Positions 22,401 to 34,400 of a stretch of 64,000 bases of DNA are shown piece after piece. The stretch lies in assembly GCA_949361645.1 (NCBI GenBank), contig OX442420.1:7775584-7839583 (forward strand), given 5' to 3'. Made by a program: the position numbers and the translations under genes. The notes under the pieces are model-generated. The model had not been told where the DNA came from and ran no database searches. It saw only the letters and a program-made list of their open reading frames with translations. The stretch comes from Spongilla lacustris (lineage: Eukaryota > Porifera > Demospongiae > Spongillida > Spongillidae). Positions within the stretch are counted from its first letter, which is position 1. Each line of letters opens with the position of its first letter.

Positions 22401-25400
22401 GGAGATGACTCTTAACCACACAGACGTAAGGTGTACAGGTGACCCCTTAACGACACATACATAAGGTGTACAGAGATGACTCTTAACCACACAGACGTAC
22501 GGTGTACAGGTGACCCCTTAACGACACATACATAAGGTATACAGAGATGACTCTTAACCACACAGATGTAAGGTGCACAGGTGACTCTTTAACGACACAT
22601 ACAGAGATGACTCTTAACCACACAGACGTACGGTGTACAGGTGACCCCTTAACGACACATACATAAGGTATACAGAGATGACTCTTAACCACACAGATGT
22701 AAGGTGTACAGGTGACCCCTTAACGACACATGCATAAGGTGTACAGAGATGTCTCGTAACGACAGAGACGTACGGTGTACAGGCGACCCCCTAACGACAC
22801 ATACATAACGTATACAGAGATGACTCTTAACGACAGAGACATACGGTGTACAGGTGACCCCTTAACAACACATACATAAGGTATACCAAGATGACTCTTA
22901 ACCACACAGATGTAAGGTGTACAGGTGACCCCATAACGACACATACATAAGGTGTACAGAGATGTCTCTTAACGACAGAGACGTACGGTGTACAGGTGAC
23001 CCCTTAACGACACATACATAAGGTATACAGAGATGACTCTTAACGACAGAGACGTACAGTGTACAGGTGACCCCTTAACGACACATACATAAGGTATACA
23101 GAGATGACTCTTAACCACACAGATGTAAGGTGTACAGGTGACCCCTTAACGACATATACATAAGGTGTACAGAGATGACTCTTAACCACACAGATGTAAG
23201 GTGCACAGGTGACTCTTTAACGACACATACAGAGATGAATCTTAACCACACAGACGTACGGTGTACAGGCGACCCCTTAACGACACATACATAAGGTGTA
23301 CAGAGATGACTCTTAACCAAACAGACGTACGGTGTACAGGTGACCCCCTAACGACACATACATAAGGTATATAGAGATGACTCTTAACCACACAGATGTA
23401 AGGTGTACAGGTGACCCCTTAACGACACATACATAAGGTGTACAGAGATGACTCTTAACCACACAGATGTAAGGTGCACAGGTGACTCTTTAACGACACA
23501 TACAGAGATGAATCTTAACCACACAGACGTACGGTGTACAGGTGACCCCTTAACGACACATACATAAGGTGTACAGAGATGACTCTTAACCACACAGACG
23601 TACGGTGTACAGGTGACCCCTTAATGACACATACATAAGGCGTACAGAGATGACTCTTAACCACACAGACGTAAGGTGTACAGGTGACCCCCTAACGACA
23701 CATACATAAGGTATATAGAGATGACTCTTAACCACACAGATGTAAGGTGTACAGGTGACCCCTTAACGACACATACATAAGGTGTACAGAGATGTCTCTT
23801 AACGACAGAGACGTACGGTGTACAGGCGACCCCCTAACGACACATACATAACGTATACAGAGATGACTCTTAACGACAGAGACGTACAATGTACAGGTGA
23901 CCCCTTAACAGCACATACATAAGGTATACCGAGATGACTCTTAACCACACAGATGTAAGGTGTACAGGTGACCCCTTAACGACACATACATACATGTAAG
24001 GTGTACAGAGATGTCTCTTAACCACACAGATGTAAGGTGTACAGGTGACCCCTTAACGACATATACATAAGGTGTACAGAGATGACTCTTAACCACACAG
24101 ATGTAAGGTGCACAGGTGACTCTTTAACGACACATACAGAGATGAATCTTAACCACACAAACGTAAGGTGTACAGGTGACCCCTTAACGACACATACATA
24201 AGGTGTACAGAGATGTCTCTTAACGACAGAGACGTACGGTGCACAGGCGACCCCTTAACGACACATACATAAGGTATACAGAGATGACTCTTAATGACAG
24301 AGACATACGGTGTACAGGTGACCCCTTAACGACACATACATAAGGTATACAGAAATGACTCTTAACCACACAGATGTAAGGTGCACAGGTGACCCCTTAA
24401 CGACACATACAGAGATGAATCTTAACCACACAGACGTAAGGTGTACAGGTGACCCCTTAACGACACATACATAAGGTCTACAGAGATGTCTCTTAACGAC
24501 AGAGACGTACGGTGTACAGGCGACCCCTTAACGACACATACATAAGGTATACAGAGATGACTCTTAACCACACAGATGTACGGTGTACAGGTGACCCCTT
24601 AATGATACATACGTAAGGTGTACAGAGATGACTCTTAACCACACAGACGTAAGGTGTACAGGTGACCCCTTAATGACACATACATAAGGTGTACAGAGAT
24701 GACTCTTAACCACACAGACGTAAGGTGTACAGGTGACCCCTTAACGACACATACATAAGGTGTACAGAGATGACCCTTAATGACACAGAAGTATGATATA
24801 TACTGCAGAGGTGACCTTAAATTACATAAAAAAGCATGAATTTCACAATATGGTTCATTTGTCATGAGCCATGGTCTCACTTGTTGTGAGTATACAGTGC
24901 GGATCCTTAGATACAAGTACATCTACAAGTAGTACATGCAGATCTCGGTCACCATCACAATCATCCAGTTCACCACATACCTCACATCATTCAACACGTG
25001 TGCATTCCTCTTCACTCAATCGCTCAAATCATACAACACGTTCCTATTCACCTGGATCACCCCGCCACTCAACTCATCCAATACGTTCTTCACCATGTCA
25101 CTCTACTTAGCAAACACGTTCAAGTCATTCAACACATCCATCTTCATGTTTTTCCTCACCATGCTCATCATCCCATTCCTCATACTCATACTTGCATCAT
25201 TCCTATCAGCCAGAGCCACTGCCTGTAATGGTGAGGCCACCAGTAGCTGCAATAGTCCAGTTTCCACCAAGGATTCAGCTCCAGTCACCATCACAGTCAT
25301 GGTCCCAGGCACCATTACCATGGACAGCTGGACCTATGCCAGACACACTTGGGCAGGACAAGGACCATTCTGTTACCATTAATATGCGTACTAGAACTCT

Positions 25401-28400
25401 TTCAAAACATTTACATGTTCATGTGCTTGTACCCATGTGATCACTTCTTTGTTATGATAATCAAGTTTCGCTAAGGTGTAACTTCTTGTGTAAATGTAAC
25501 GTTTGTCAGAATGTTACCTCAATAGATTGTGAGGACAAGCTGACAAACGAGTTCTTAAAAGAACTTTTGATTCAACATGATACACAGTTGCACTGTACAT
25601 AGATTATCTGAGCAACAACCGACTTTTCTTCACGAGTGCACCAGAGCTACATGTACATGTATATCTGAGCAATAATCGACTTTTAACTTCACGGGTGCAC
25701 CAGAGTTATCAAGCAACAAACGACTTTTCTTCACGAGTGCACCAGAGCTACATGTACATGTATATCTGAGCAACAATCGACTTTTAACTTCACGGGTGCA
25801 CCAGAGTTATCACTTTGCAACAACCAACGTTTCTTCACGAGTGCACCAGAGCTACATGTACATGTACATGTATATCTGAGCAACAATCGACTTCTTCATG
25901 GGTGCACCAAACATCTCTCTAGTAATCTGAGCAATAACTAACTTATATTTGCAGAGGTGCATGCATCATGTTCTGTGTCTATTCAGGCAACTAAATTGCT
26001 AAGGTAACTCACAACCTGAGAGCTTCTCTAGCTTTAAGTGCTCTTAATGCTGGTATTAGACCTCCATTGATGTCAAGGAGTATGAACGTCCAGTTGCTGT
26101 TGTTGAACATCAGTTGGATCTATCTCCAAGATGTCTGGGTTCCTTGGGTAATTGTAGGACTTGCCAGGTACATGTAGCTTTGGGTGAAGGAAAATGGCCT
26201 CACTTCTACAGATGAAATTGAAATGGTAATAATACCATGAAATGCATCTCACAATATGGATCATTTGTCATGAGCCATGGTCTTTCTTCTTGTGAGTATA
26301 CAGTGCGGATGAGCTGCCGTACTTATTGCCACACACAAAACAGGAAAATGGCCTGTCAATTTCAGATTTTTTCCTACACCTGCGCTTGGATGGATCCTGG
26401 CTTCCTACGTCAACACTGGCACTGTCCACCTTAGTGGCACCACTGTGTTCATCACCTGGAACAGCAGGCTGCTTGTGAGTCATCTTTTTGTGCAGGGACA
26501 GGGCCGAGCCACTGCCATACTTATTGCCACATACAGTGCACTGGTAGGCAAGGATCAGTTCAGACCTGGGTCTGCGTTTCCTCCTGCCAGAAACACAGCT
26601 ATTGGCTTCGTCTTGCACTTCACTGTATGTGTCTTCTGCAGACTCATGACCCTCAACAGTACATGTAGGTGAGTGAGGAAAGGCAGTTGAAGGTCCAGGT
26701 TGGTCGTTTTCTGGTAGGGATGAAGCGTTGCCACATGGATAGGAAGAGGTGGCCTCTGAGTTTGGTGGAGGTTTTGGACATACTTTGTCCCTTTTTTTGG
26801 GGTCACGAACATATTCCCTCACCCTTTCGTACAGGTACAGTGACCGCATCAGGGACAAACCACTGGGGTTAATAACAGGTGGCATCGATTGGCTCTGATA
26901 AGCCTCCTGTATGTCCTTTATGGCCACTCCAGCCCTCAGCATGCTCATCTCGGTGGGGTTTGTGTCCGATGGTAACATTTTCATTTTCATGACACCAGGG
27001 TGTTCTCGGTCAAACTCAAATGTGTGGTAGCGGCCTAGGCCAGCCAAAGGAGTAAACCACTGGCCCAAGAAGGTGTTCCAGTCATAGTACTGCCAGTTCT
27101 GGTACAGCTGTGGCACACAAGTGACATTCTGGCCACAGTGTCGGACACAGTCAGCTAGGTCATCCATGTCATCTACATGGTCCTGCCGTCGGTAGTACTT
27201 CTTGAACAGGCCAAAGTAGGAATCGGGTCTGAACTTTGTGTGCCCAGGTAGCATGAAGTTCAGCTGTATGGCGTTATGTTGCCCAGTGATCACCCGCCAG
27301 GCCAGGTACCACATCATGGTGGTGTTCTTGTTCTGGCCCACACAGTTGTCGGCCTGAAGTGTTACACGCCTCTCTCCCAGTCCATGTAGGTGGAAGAATG
27401 CGTGCACCAGGCTGACCACCACCACAGCACCCTTGCCGGCCTGCTCAGCCTCGTCAATTAAGAAGAACACCTGGCGGCACAGCGGCTCACAACACACACC
27501 AAACACCTGGACCTTGCGAGGTGTCCTGAAATAAAAAGTGCCCCTTTGTTGTGAGCTGTAGGGCAGTGACACCTGCTGGCAGTAGTCAAAGGAGTACTGC
27601 ATCTGCATGTCCAGGTGGGCGTGTGAGGTGAAGGGAGCCATCAGAGCCCTGGATTCCAAGTGACCCAGGATCTGGTCACGTTCCTTCTGTCCCTTACTTC
27701 CCCATTCCTTCTCAGCCTCCTCAATGTTTGCATTGTAGGCGTCACGGAATGCCTTGACCTTAATGAGGTGTTGGTTGTATTTGTCATTTATTGTTTTGCG
27801 CTGCTCATCAGAAAGGCTGTGCCTCAAAGTGACCAACATCTGGTCACACTTGTCACACAGATCACTGCGTGCAGGTTGGATCTTGATGTTGAAGCAGTAC
27901 CTGCGCCAGAGTCTAATAAATGACACGTACTTCACCACACATGCAGCTGGAGGTGTAGGAGGAGCCGGAGGAACGTTGAGCAAGGTGTACTGCCGCTTCA
28001 GCCGAGTGGTCAATTTGTAAGGGCAAGGTTGCTGTGGTGCTGGTGTGGTCTTTGATAGGGATTCCATGGCCTTGCAATACTCGGCGTACACAGACTTTAG
28101 TGTTTTGCCACTCTCCAGAACGTAGTCTCTGATCGTCCCTTGCAATCGACCAGGGTCAGGGAGGGCATTTGTGGCAGCATAATTCTCAATAAATCTGACC
28201 ACCATCCTTTTGTCCTCGCGAGAGAGGGCATTGTGAGGAGCCCTGCCACAGTTGCCATGGGGATGGGGCTCAACATCAGAGTCAGAGCACACCTGCTGCT
28301 GCCAACGCTTCAATGTACGGTAACTTGTGCCAATGACGGCACAGAAAGCATCCCTGCAGACAGGACTGGACCAGTCAAGGCGATATTGGAATGTATTTCG

Positions 28401-31400
28401 AGAACCAGATTTGTTCCGAGTCACAGCAAGCATTCCATAAACAACTGCCTTTCTGGTTTTCTTGTCCAATCTGGATAATGTGAGTGCTCGTCTTTTGGGC
28501 AAGTCACCGTACTTCAATAAGCAGCCGTCTTTGCAGCACCCTCCTTTAGTGAGGTAGGCATTCAGCATGCGACGTGGACGACACTGTCCCCGTGCTATTC
28601 TAGCTGGTACACCACCTGGGCCCTTGCTGACATCATCATCACAGTCGCTTCCGCTATCACCATCACAGTCGCTTCCATCACAGTCCTTATCGCTATCACT
28701 TCCACCATCATCACTTCCACCATCATCACTTCCACCATCATCACTTTCACCATCACCGTCATCTCCGTCACTTTCACCATCATCGTTGATTCCATCTTCA
28801 CAGACATCGCTATAAATGCCGTCGGAATCACCACTTCTATATTCACCGTCGCCATTGGCACCACCCTCCTCATCCACGTCCAAATTATCGTACCATTCGA
28901 ACTCGTCCGCTGAATGATACACGACGAGCTCGTCGTCAGTTGTCGCCATATCGTTTAAATCTACACAGAAGATAACGAATAACAACTGTAAATACTACTT
29001 ATACATTATCTCTGCTAATAGGCAAGACCTCACCGATAAATGCTTTGTAGGTGTGGCTAGGTTAACAAAGTCCCAACCCACAGGAAATAGTTGAATATTC
29101 ATGTACTTCGGTGAATGGAAACGGTTCGCGCACATACAACGGCGCGATTCGAGCGGGAAACTTGTACCAACTTTGCGCCGCTGTATCTCAGTAACGGATG
29201 ACATAAAAATTAACGAACAGAACAAATCAATAGGTATAGGACCCCTCTACCTACAAACGGAATTTGAAGCGATTTTATTACTCCTACAGAAAGTTATGGC
29301 GGGTTTGAACCCGGTGGGGTATCGAACGTTGCAGTACTGATACGGAGCAAGTGCAAGACTCCAAAATGTATTTTACGATAGACAAATGCTATAGTATGAA
29401 GTGTTGAAAATAAGAAGTTGATACCTTTAACCGTTCGGAAGATATAGCGATTCAAACGAGAAGCATTTTTATAACATTTTATATATATAAACGAAGGGCC
29501 ATTTTCGTGGAAACTGTCCCAATTATTATATATAATTATAATTATATGGGACAGTATCCGCGAAACTTTCGTACGTTTTATGACATTATAAAACAATAGT
29601 GTTATAACGTTTGAATCGCTATATCTTCCGAACGTTAAGCGTTATTGACATTCTATTTTCAGCACTTTATACTACACCATTTCTCTATGACAAAATACAT
29701 TTTGGAGTCTTGCAGTTGCTCCGTACCAGCATTGCAACGTTCGATACCCCACCGGGTTCAAACCCACCATAACTTTCGATAGGAGCAATCAAATCGCTTC
29801 AAATTCGGTTTGTAGGTAGAGAGGTCCTATACCTATCTACTTGTTCTGTTCGTTAATTTTTATGCCATCCGTTACAGAGATACAGTTGAGCAAACTATGT
29901 GTGCGTTTTCCCGCTTGATTCGCGCCAATGATATAACCATCGCCTCCCCATACATTGAGCGGGAAGCAATTTGCCCAAATCATTGGCGCGAATCAAGCGG
30001 GAAAAAATGCACGTAGTTTGTTCAACTGTATCTCCGTAACGGATGATATAAAAATTAACGAACAGAACAAATGAATAGGAATAGGACCTCTCTACCTACA
30101 AACTGAATTTAAAGCGATTTGATTGCTCCTATCGAAAGTTATGGCGAGTTTGAACCCGGTGGGGTATCGAACGTTGCAATGCTGGCAAGGAGCAAGTGCA
30201 AGACTCCAAAATGTATTTTGTCATATAGAAATGGTGTATTATGAAGTGCTGAAAATAGGATGTCAATAATGTTTACCGTTTGGAAGATATAGCGATTCAA
30301 ACGTTATAACACTATTATCTTATAATGATATAAAACGTACGAAATTTTCGCGGATACTGTCCCATATATATATATATATGGAACGTTCTATGCGATTTTG
30401 ATGCTTGTGAAATTAAATATATAGCATCCAATTCAAAGCGCTATATCTTCCACACAGTTTGAGCTCTTGACTTCCTATTTTCAGCACTTCATACTACACC
30501 ATTTCTGTATGCTAAAATATAATTTGGGATCTTGCACTTACTCCGTGCCAGTATTGCAACGTCCGATACCCCACCGGGTTCAAACCCACCATAACTTTCG
30601 GTAGGAGTAATCAAATCGCTTCAAATTCGGTTTGTAGGTAGGGAGGTCCTATACCAATTGATTTGTTCTGTTCGTTAATTTTCATGCCATCCGTTACGGA
30701 GAAACAGCTGTGCAAAGTAAGTACACGTTTCCCGCTCGAATCGCGCCTTTATATGTGCACGGAACAGTTTCCATTCTCCGGAGTGCATGAATATTCAACT
30801 ATTCCTATAGGGCGTGATAACCACACCTATAAGGTCACCAAACAAACGGGCGGCTGAATTGTAGTGCTTGTTAGTATAGACTTACGGTTGTTTTTCGGTG
30901 TAGATAAACGATATGGTGACGTATAACACGAGTGAACGCGAGCTCGTCGAGTTTCACCGAATCAGTCGGCGGATGAGTTCGAACTGTACGAATACGACGA
31001 TCGATATTCAAGATACATTGGACGAGGATGGAGAGATTGAGAAAGATAGTGATGGCGGTCGTACCACTGACGATAATGTTGTGTTAGTGATAGGGAGTGA
31101 GCAGCCCCTAAATTACCAAAAGAGCCACCAGCCCCACCCCCACATAGGCAGGGGCTAATGGGGCTAGGCCCTTCACTGCAAGTTCGCTCAGCAGCCCTGG
31201 GGCCAAAGAGGCCATCCCCACACTACAGAACCACAAGCCCCCTCACTGCAAGTGCACACTATATACCTTTGGAACCATTAAGCCCCATGCTGCAATTTAA
31301 ATAGCCTCACATTCCAAATATGGAGCCAACAACACTGAGTGGAATTAACAGGCCCCATAATTCCAGCAAGTGAGCCACCAGCTAACCTGGCCAATGGAGC

Positions 31401-34400
31401 TAGCATCCACAATGCCAGTGGAGACACCAGCCCTCTCACAAATAGATCATCTGACCCCCACACTGCCAGGAGGGATGTGGCCCCCAGAATAATGCCAATG
31501 GAGATGCCAGCCCTCAGGCTGCAAATGGAATCAGCATCCCCAACCATTTCAGGGGAGCCATGAACTACATGTACCAACAACACGTGGTGACCTCACTACC
31601 AGATCAACCATTAGCCCTCACTCCGCAAGTGGTCTTAACAGGTCCCACTCACTGGGGCCAACCCCCCCCTCCCCCCCCCACTACCTTTCCTTCAATGCAA
31701 GTTGAGTCAGCTGGGATCCCCACACAGTAGAACCACCAGCCCCCTCACCGCAAGCTCATGAACAATAGCAGCGGAACCTGTAAAGTCTACACTGGAACTG
31801 AACTTAATAAAGCCTCACACAGCAGTCAGCAGCCCATGGAACCATTCTTACAGAACACCCTCAGCTACCCAGGGCCAATGGGGTAGCCTCCACAAAGTAA
31901 GTGAAGATGCCACCCCAAGATGAGTCAGCAGCCCCTACACAAACAAGGGCCAATAGGGCCTGCCCCACACAATACAACCACCAGCCCCTCTCTGCTCACT
32001 TCAAATAGAGCCACTAGACCCTCTACCAGTACACACTGGAAGTCCAGACAGCAGGCCACACCAGTGGAGCCCTCTCACAGATGGAGCCCAGCAAGGAAGT
32101 ACCAGCTGCCACACAACCAGTGGTCAATTGAGCCCCCATAATAATGCCAGTGGAGAAACCAGCCCTCGCACTGCAAATGGATTCAGCAACCCCAAAAATT
32201 TCAGGGGAGCCATGAACTGCATGTAAATGTACTTGCATATACCAAAGAAACCCCAAAGGCCCATCAAACACAAGTTGAACTTTAAGTCCTCATAGTTAAT
32301 ACGTAGCAGTCCCCCCCTCCCCCCCCCCCCCCCCCCCCCACTACCTGTCCTATACAATGAAAGAGGGGCCAATCAGCCAATGGGACAGTACAACCACCAA
32401 CCCTCTTCATTGGCCAGGGGACATGTACCAAGAACACATGCTGTCACTACCAGTTGAACCATTATCACTCAATGCAAGTGGACTTAACCGGCCCACCACA
32501 CACTGGTGCCAGCCCTCGCCCCTCCCCCCTCTCAGCCTCCCTCTGCTCACTACCTGTCCGTCACTGCAAGTTGCGTCAGCAGTCCATGGGCCAATGGGGC
32601 CAAGAACTACCACTCCGCATCACTGCAATAACACACTACCTTTGGAACCAACCATTAACCCCCATACTGCAAGTGAACTCAATACTGCAAAACCTGACCC
32701 CCACACTACCAGCAAGGGACCACCAGCTGCCACACAACCAGAGGATCAATGTGGCCCCCACTTAATGCCAGTGGAGAAGGCAGCCCTCAGACTGATAAAT
32801 TGAGTAGCCCCAACAATTTCAGGGGACATGTGCATGTACGCACATGTACCAACATTTGGAATCACACATGCCCCACCAATGGAACCAGTGGAACGTTTAG
32901 CCCTCACAGCAAGTGAACTTATTACTTAGCAGTCCCCACAACACCCCCTCCCACTACCTGTCCTTCACTGAACGAGGGGGCTAATGGGACCATCCCCACA
33001 CAGTACAACTACCAGCCTTCCTCATAGCAAGCCAATGGAACCATTAACTCCCAAGCTGCAATTGAACATAATAACCTCACACTTCAAGTCCAGTCAAAAG
33101 CGCTGCACAACCAGTGGAGCCACCAGCCCTTCCACATATGGTGTTATCAGACCGTTCACTGCCAGCAGGAGGGTCAATGGGGCCCCCATAATAATGCTCA
33201 TTGACCCTGGTTCAAGATACATTGGTCAAGGATGATGGCGGTCGTAACACTGACGATGGTGGTTGTGTTAGTGACAGGGAGTGAGGAGCCCCTAAATTAC
33301 CAAAAGAGCCACCAGCCCCACCCCCACATAGCCAGGGGCTAATGGGGCTAGACCCTTCACTGCAAGTTCCCTCAGCAGCCCTGGGGCCAAAGAGGCCATC
33401 CCCACACAGCAGAACCACAAGCCTCCTTACTGCAAGTGCACACTATATACCTTTGGAACCATTAAGCCCCATGCTGCAATTTAAATTATTAATAATAGCC
33501 TCACATTCCAAATAGTGGAGCCAACAAGTGGAATTAATAGGCCCCATAATTCCAGTAAGGGAGCCACCAGCTAACCTGGTCAATGGAGCTAGCGTCCACA
33601 ATGCCAGTGGAGACACCAGCCCTCTCACAGACAGATCATCAGACCCCCACACTGACAGCAGGGATGTAGCCCCACAATAATGCCAGTGGAGATGCCAGCC
33701 CTCAGGCTGCAAATGGAATCAGCATCCCCAACCATTTCAGGGGAGCCATGAACTACATGTACCAACAACACGTGATCACCTCACTAACAGATCAACCATT
33801 AGCCCTCACTCCTAAAGTGGACTTAACAGGCCCCACACCCAGGGGCCAATCCCCCCCCCCTCCCCCCCCCCCTTCGTTCAATGCAAGTTGAGTCAGCTGA
33901 GACCCCCCGACCCCCCACATAGTAGAACAACCAGCCCCCTCACCGCAAGCTCATGAGCAATAGCAGTGGAACCTGTAAAGTCTACACTGCAATTGAACTT
34001 AATAGCCGCAGTCAGAAGCCCATGGAACCATTCTTACAGAACACCCTCAGCTACCCAGGGCCAATGGGGTAGCCTCCACAAAGTCAGTCAAGACGCCACC
34101 CCAAGTTGAGTCAGCAGCCCCCACACAAACAAGGTCCTGTAGGGCCAGCTCCGCACAGTAGAACCACCAGCCCCTCTCTGCTCACTTCAAACGGAGCCAC
34201 TAGACCCTCTACCAGTACACACTGCAAGTCCAAACAGCAGCCCACACCAGTGGAGCCCTCTCACAGATGGAGCCCAGCACGGAAGTATCAGCTGCCACAC
34301 AACCAGTGGTCAAATTGAGCTCCCAGAATAATGCCAGTGGAGAAACCAGCCCTCGCACTGCAAATGGATTCAGCAACCCCAAAAATTTCAGGGGAACCAT

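Larger units (their letters stand above)
17868..29520. mobile_element. E1: 11.65-kb DNA transposon with ~475-bp inverted repeats
   Basis: Left end GGGACAGTTTCCACGAAAA at 17868; right end is its complement, finishing ...AACTGTCCC at 29520. The terminal inverted repeats run about 17868-18345 and 29045-29520 with scattered mismatches. AATT flanks both ends, but the target is AT-rich so a target duplication cannot be separated from chance. Contents from left: degenerate start of the element's own gene, satellite S1, a ~1.85-kb palindrome, satellite S2, a relic of the gene's 3' end, a Ser-rich stretch, a short tandem repeat and the 893-codon gene on the minus strand. E1 may be autonomous because that gene is open. 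I cannot assign the superfamily from ends alone. Confidence 0.8.

Noticed and set aside
18560..24790. Many open frames on both strands, and a possible CRISPR array
   Set aside because: They follow the satellite unit and repeat the same peptides. The repeats are contiguous with no unique spacers, and the DNA is eukaryotic.
29740..29770. tRNA-like GGTTCAAACC in the inverted repeats
   Set aside because: Resembles a B box, but no A box or cloverleaf fits around it. It is simply part of the repeat shared by E0, E1 and E2.
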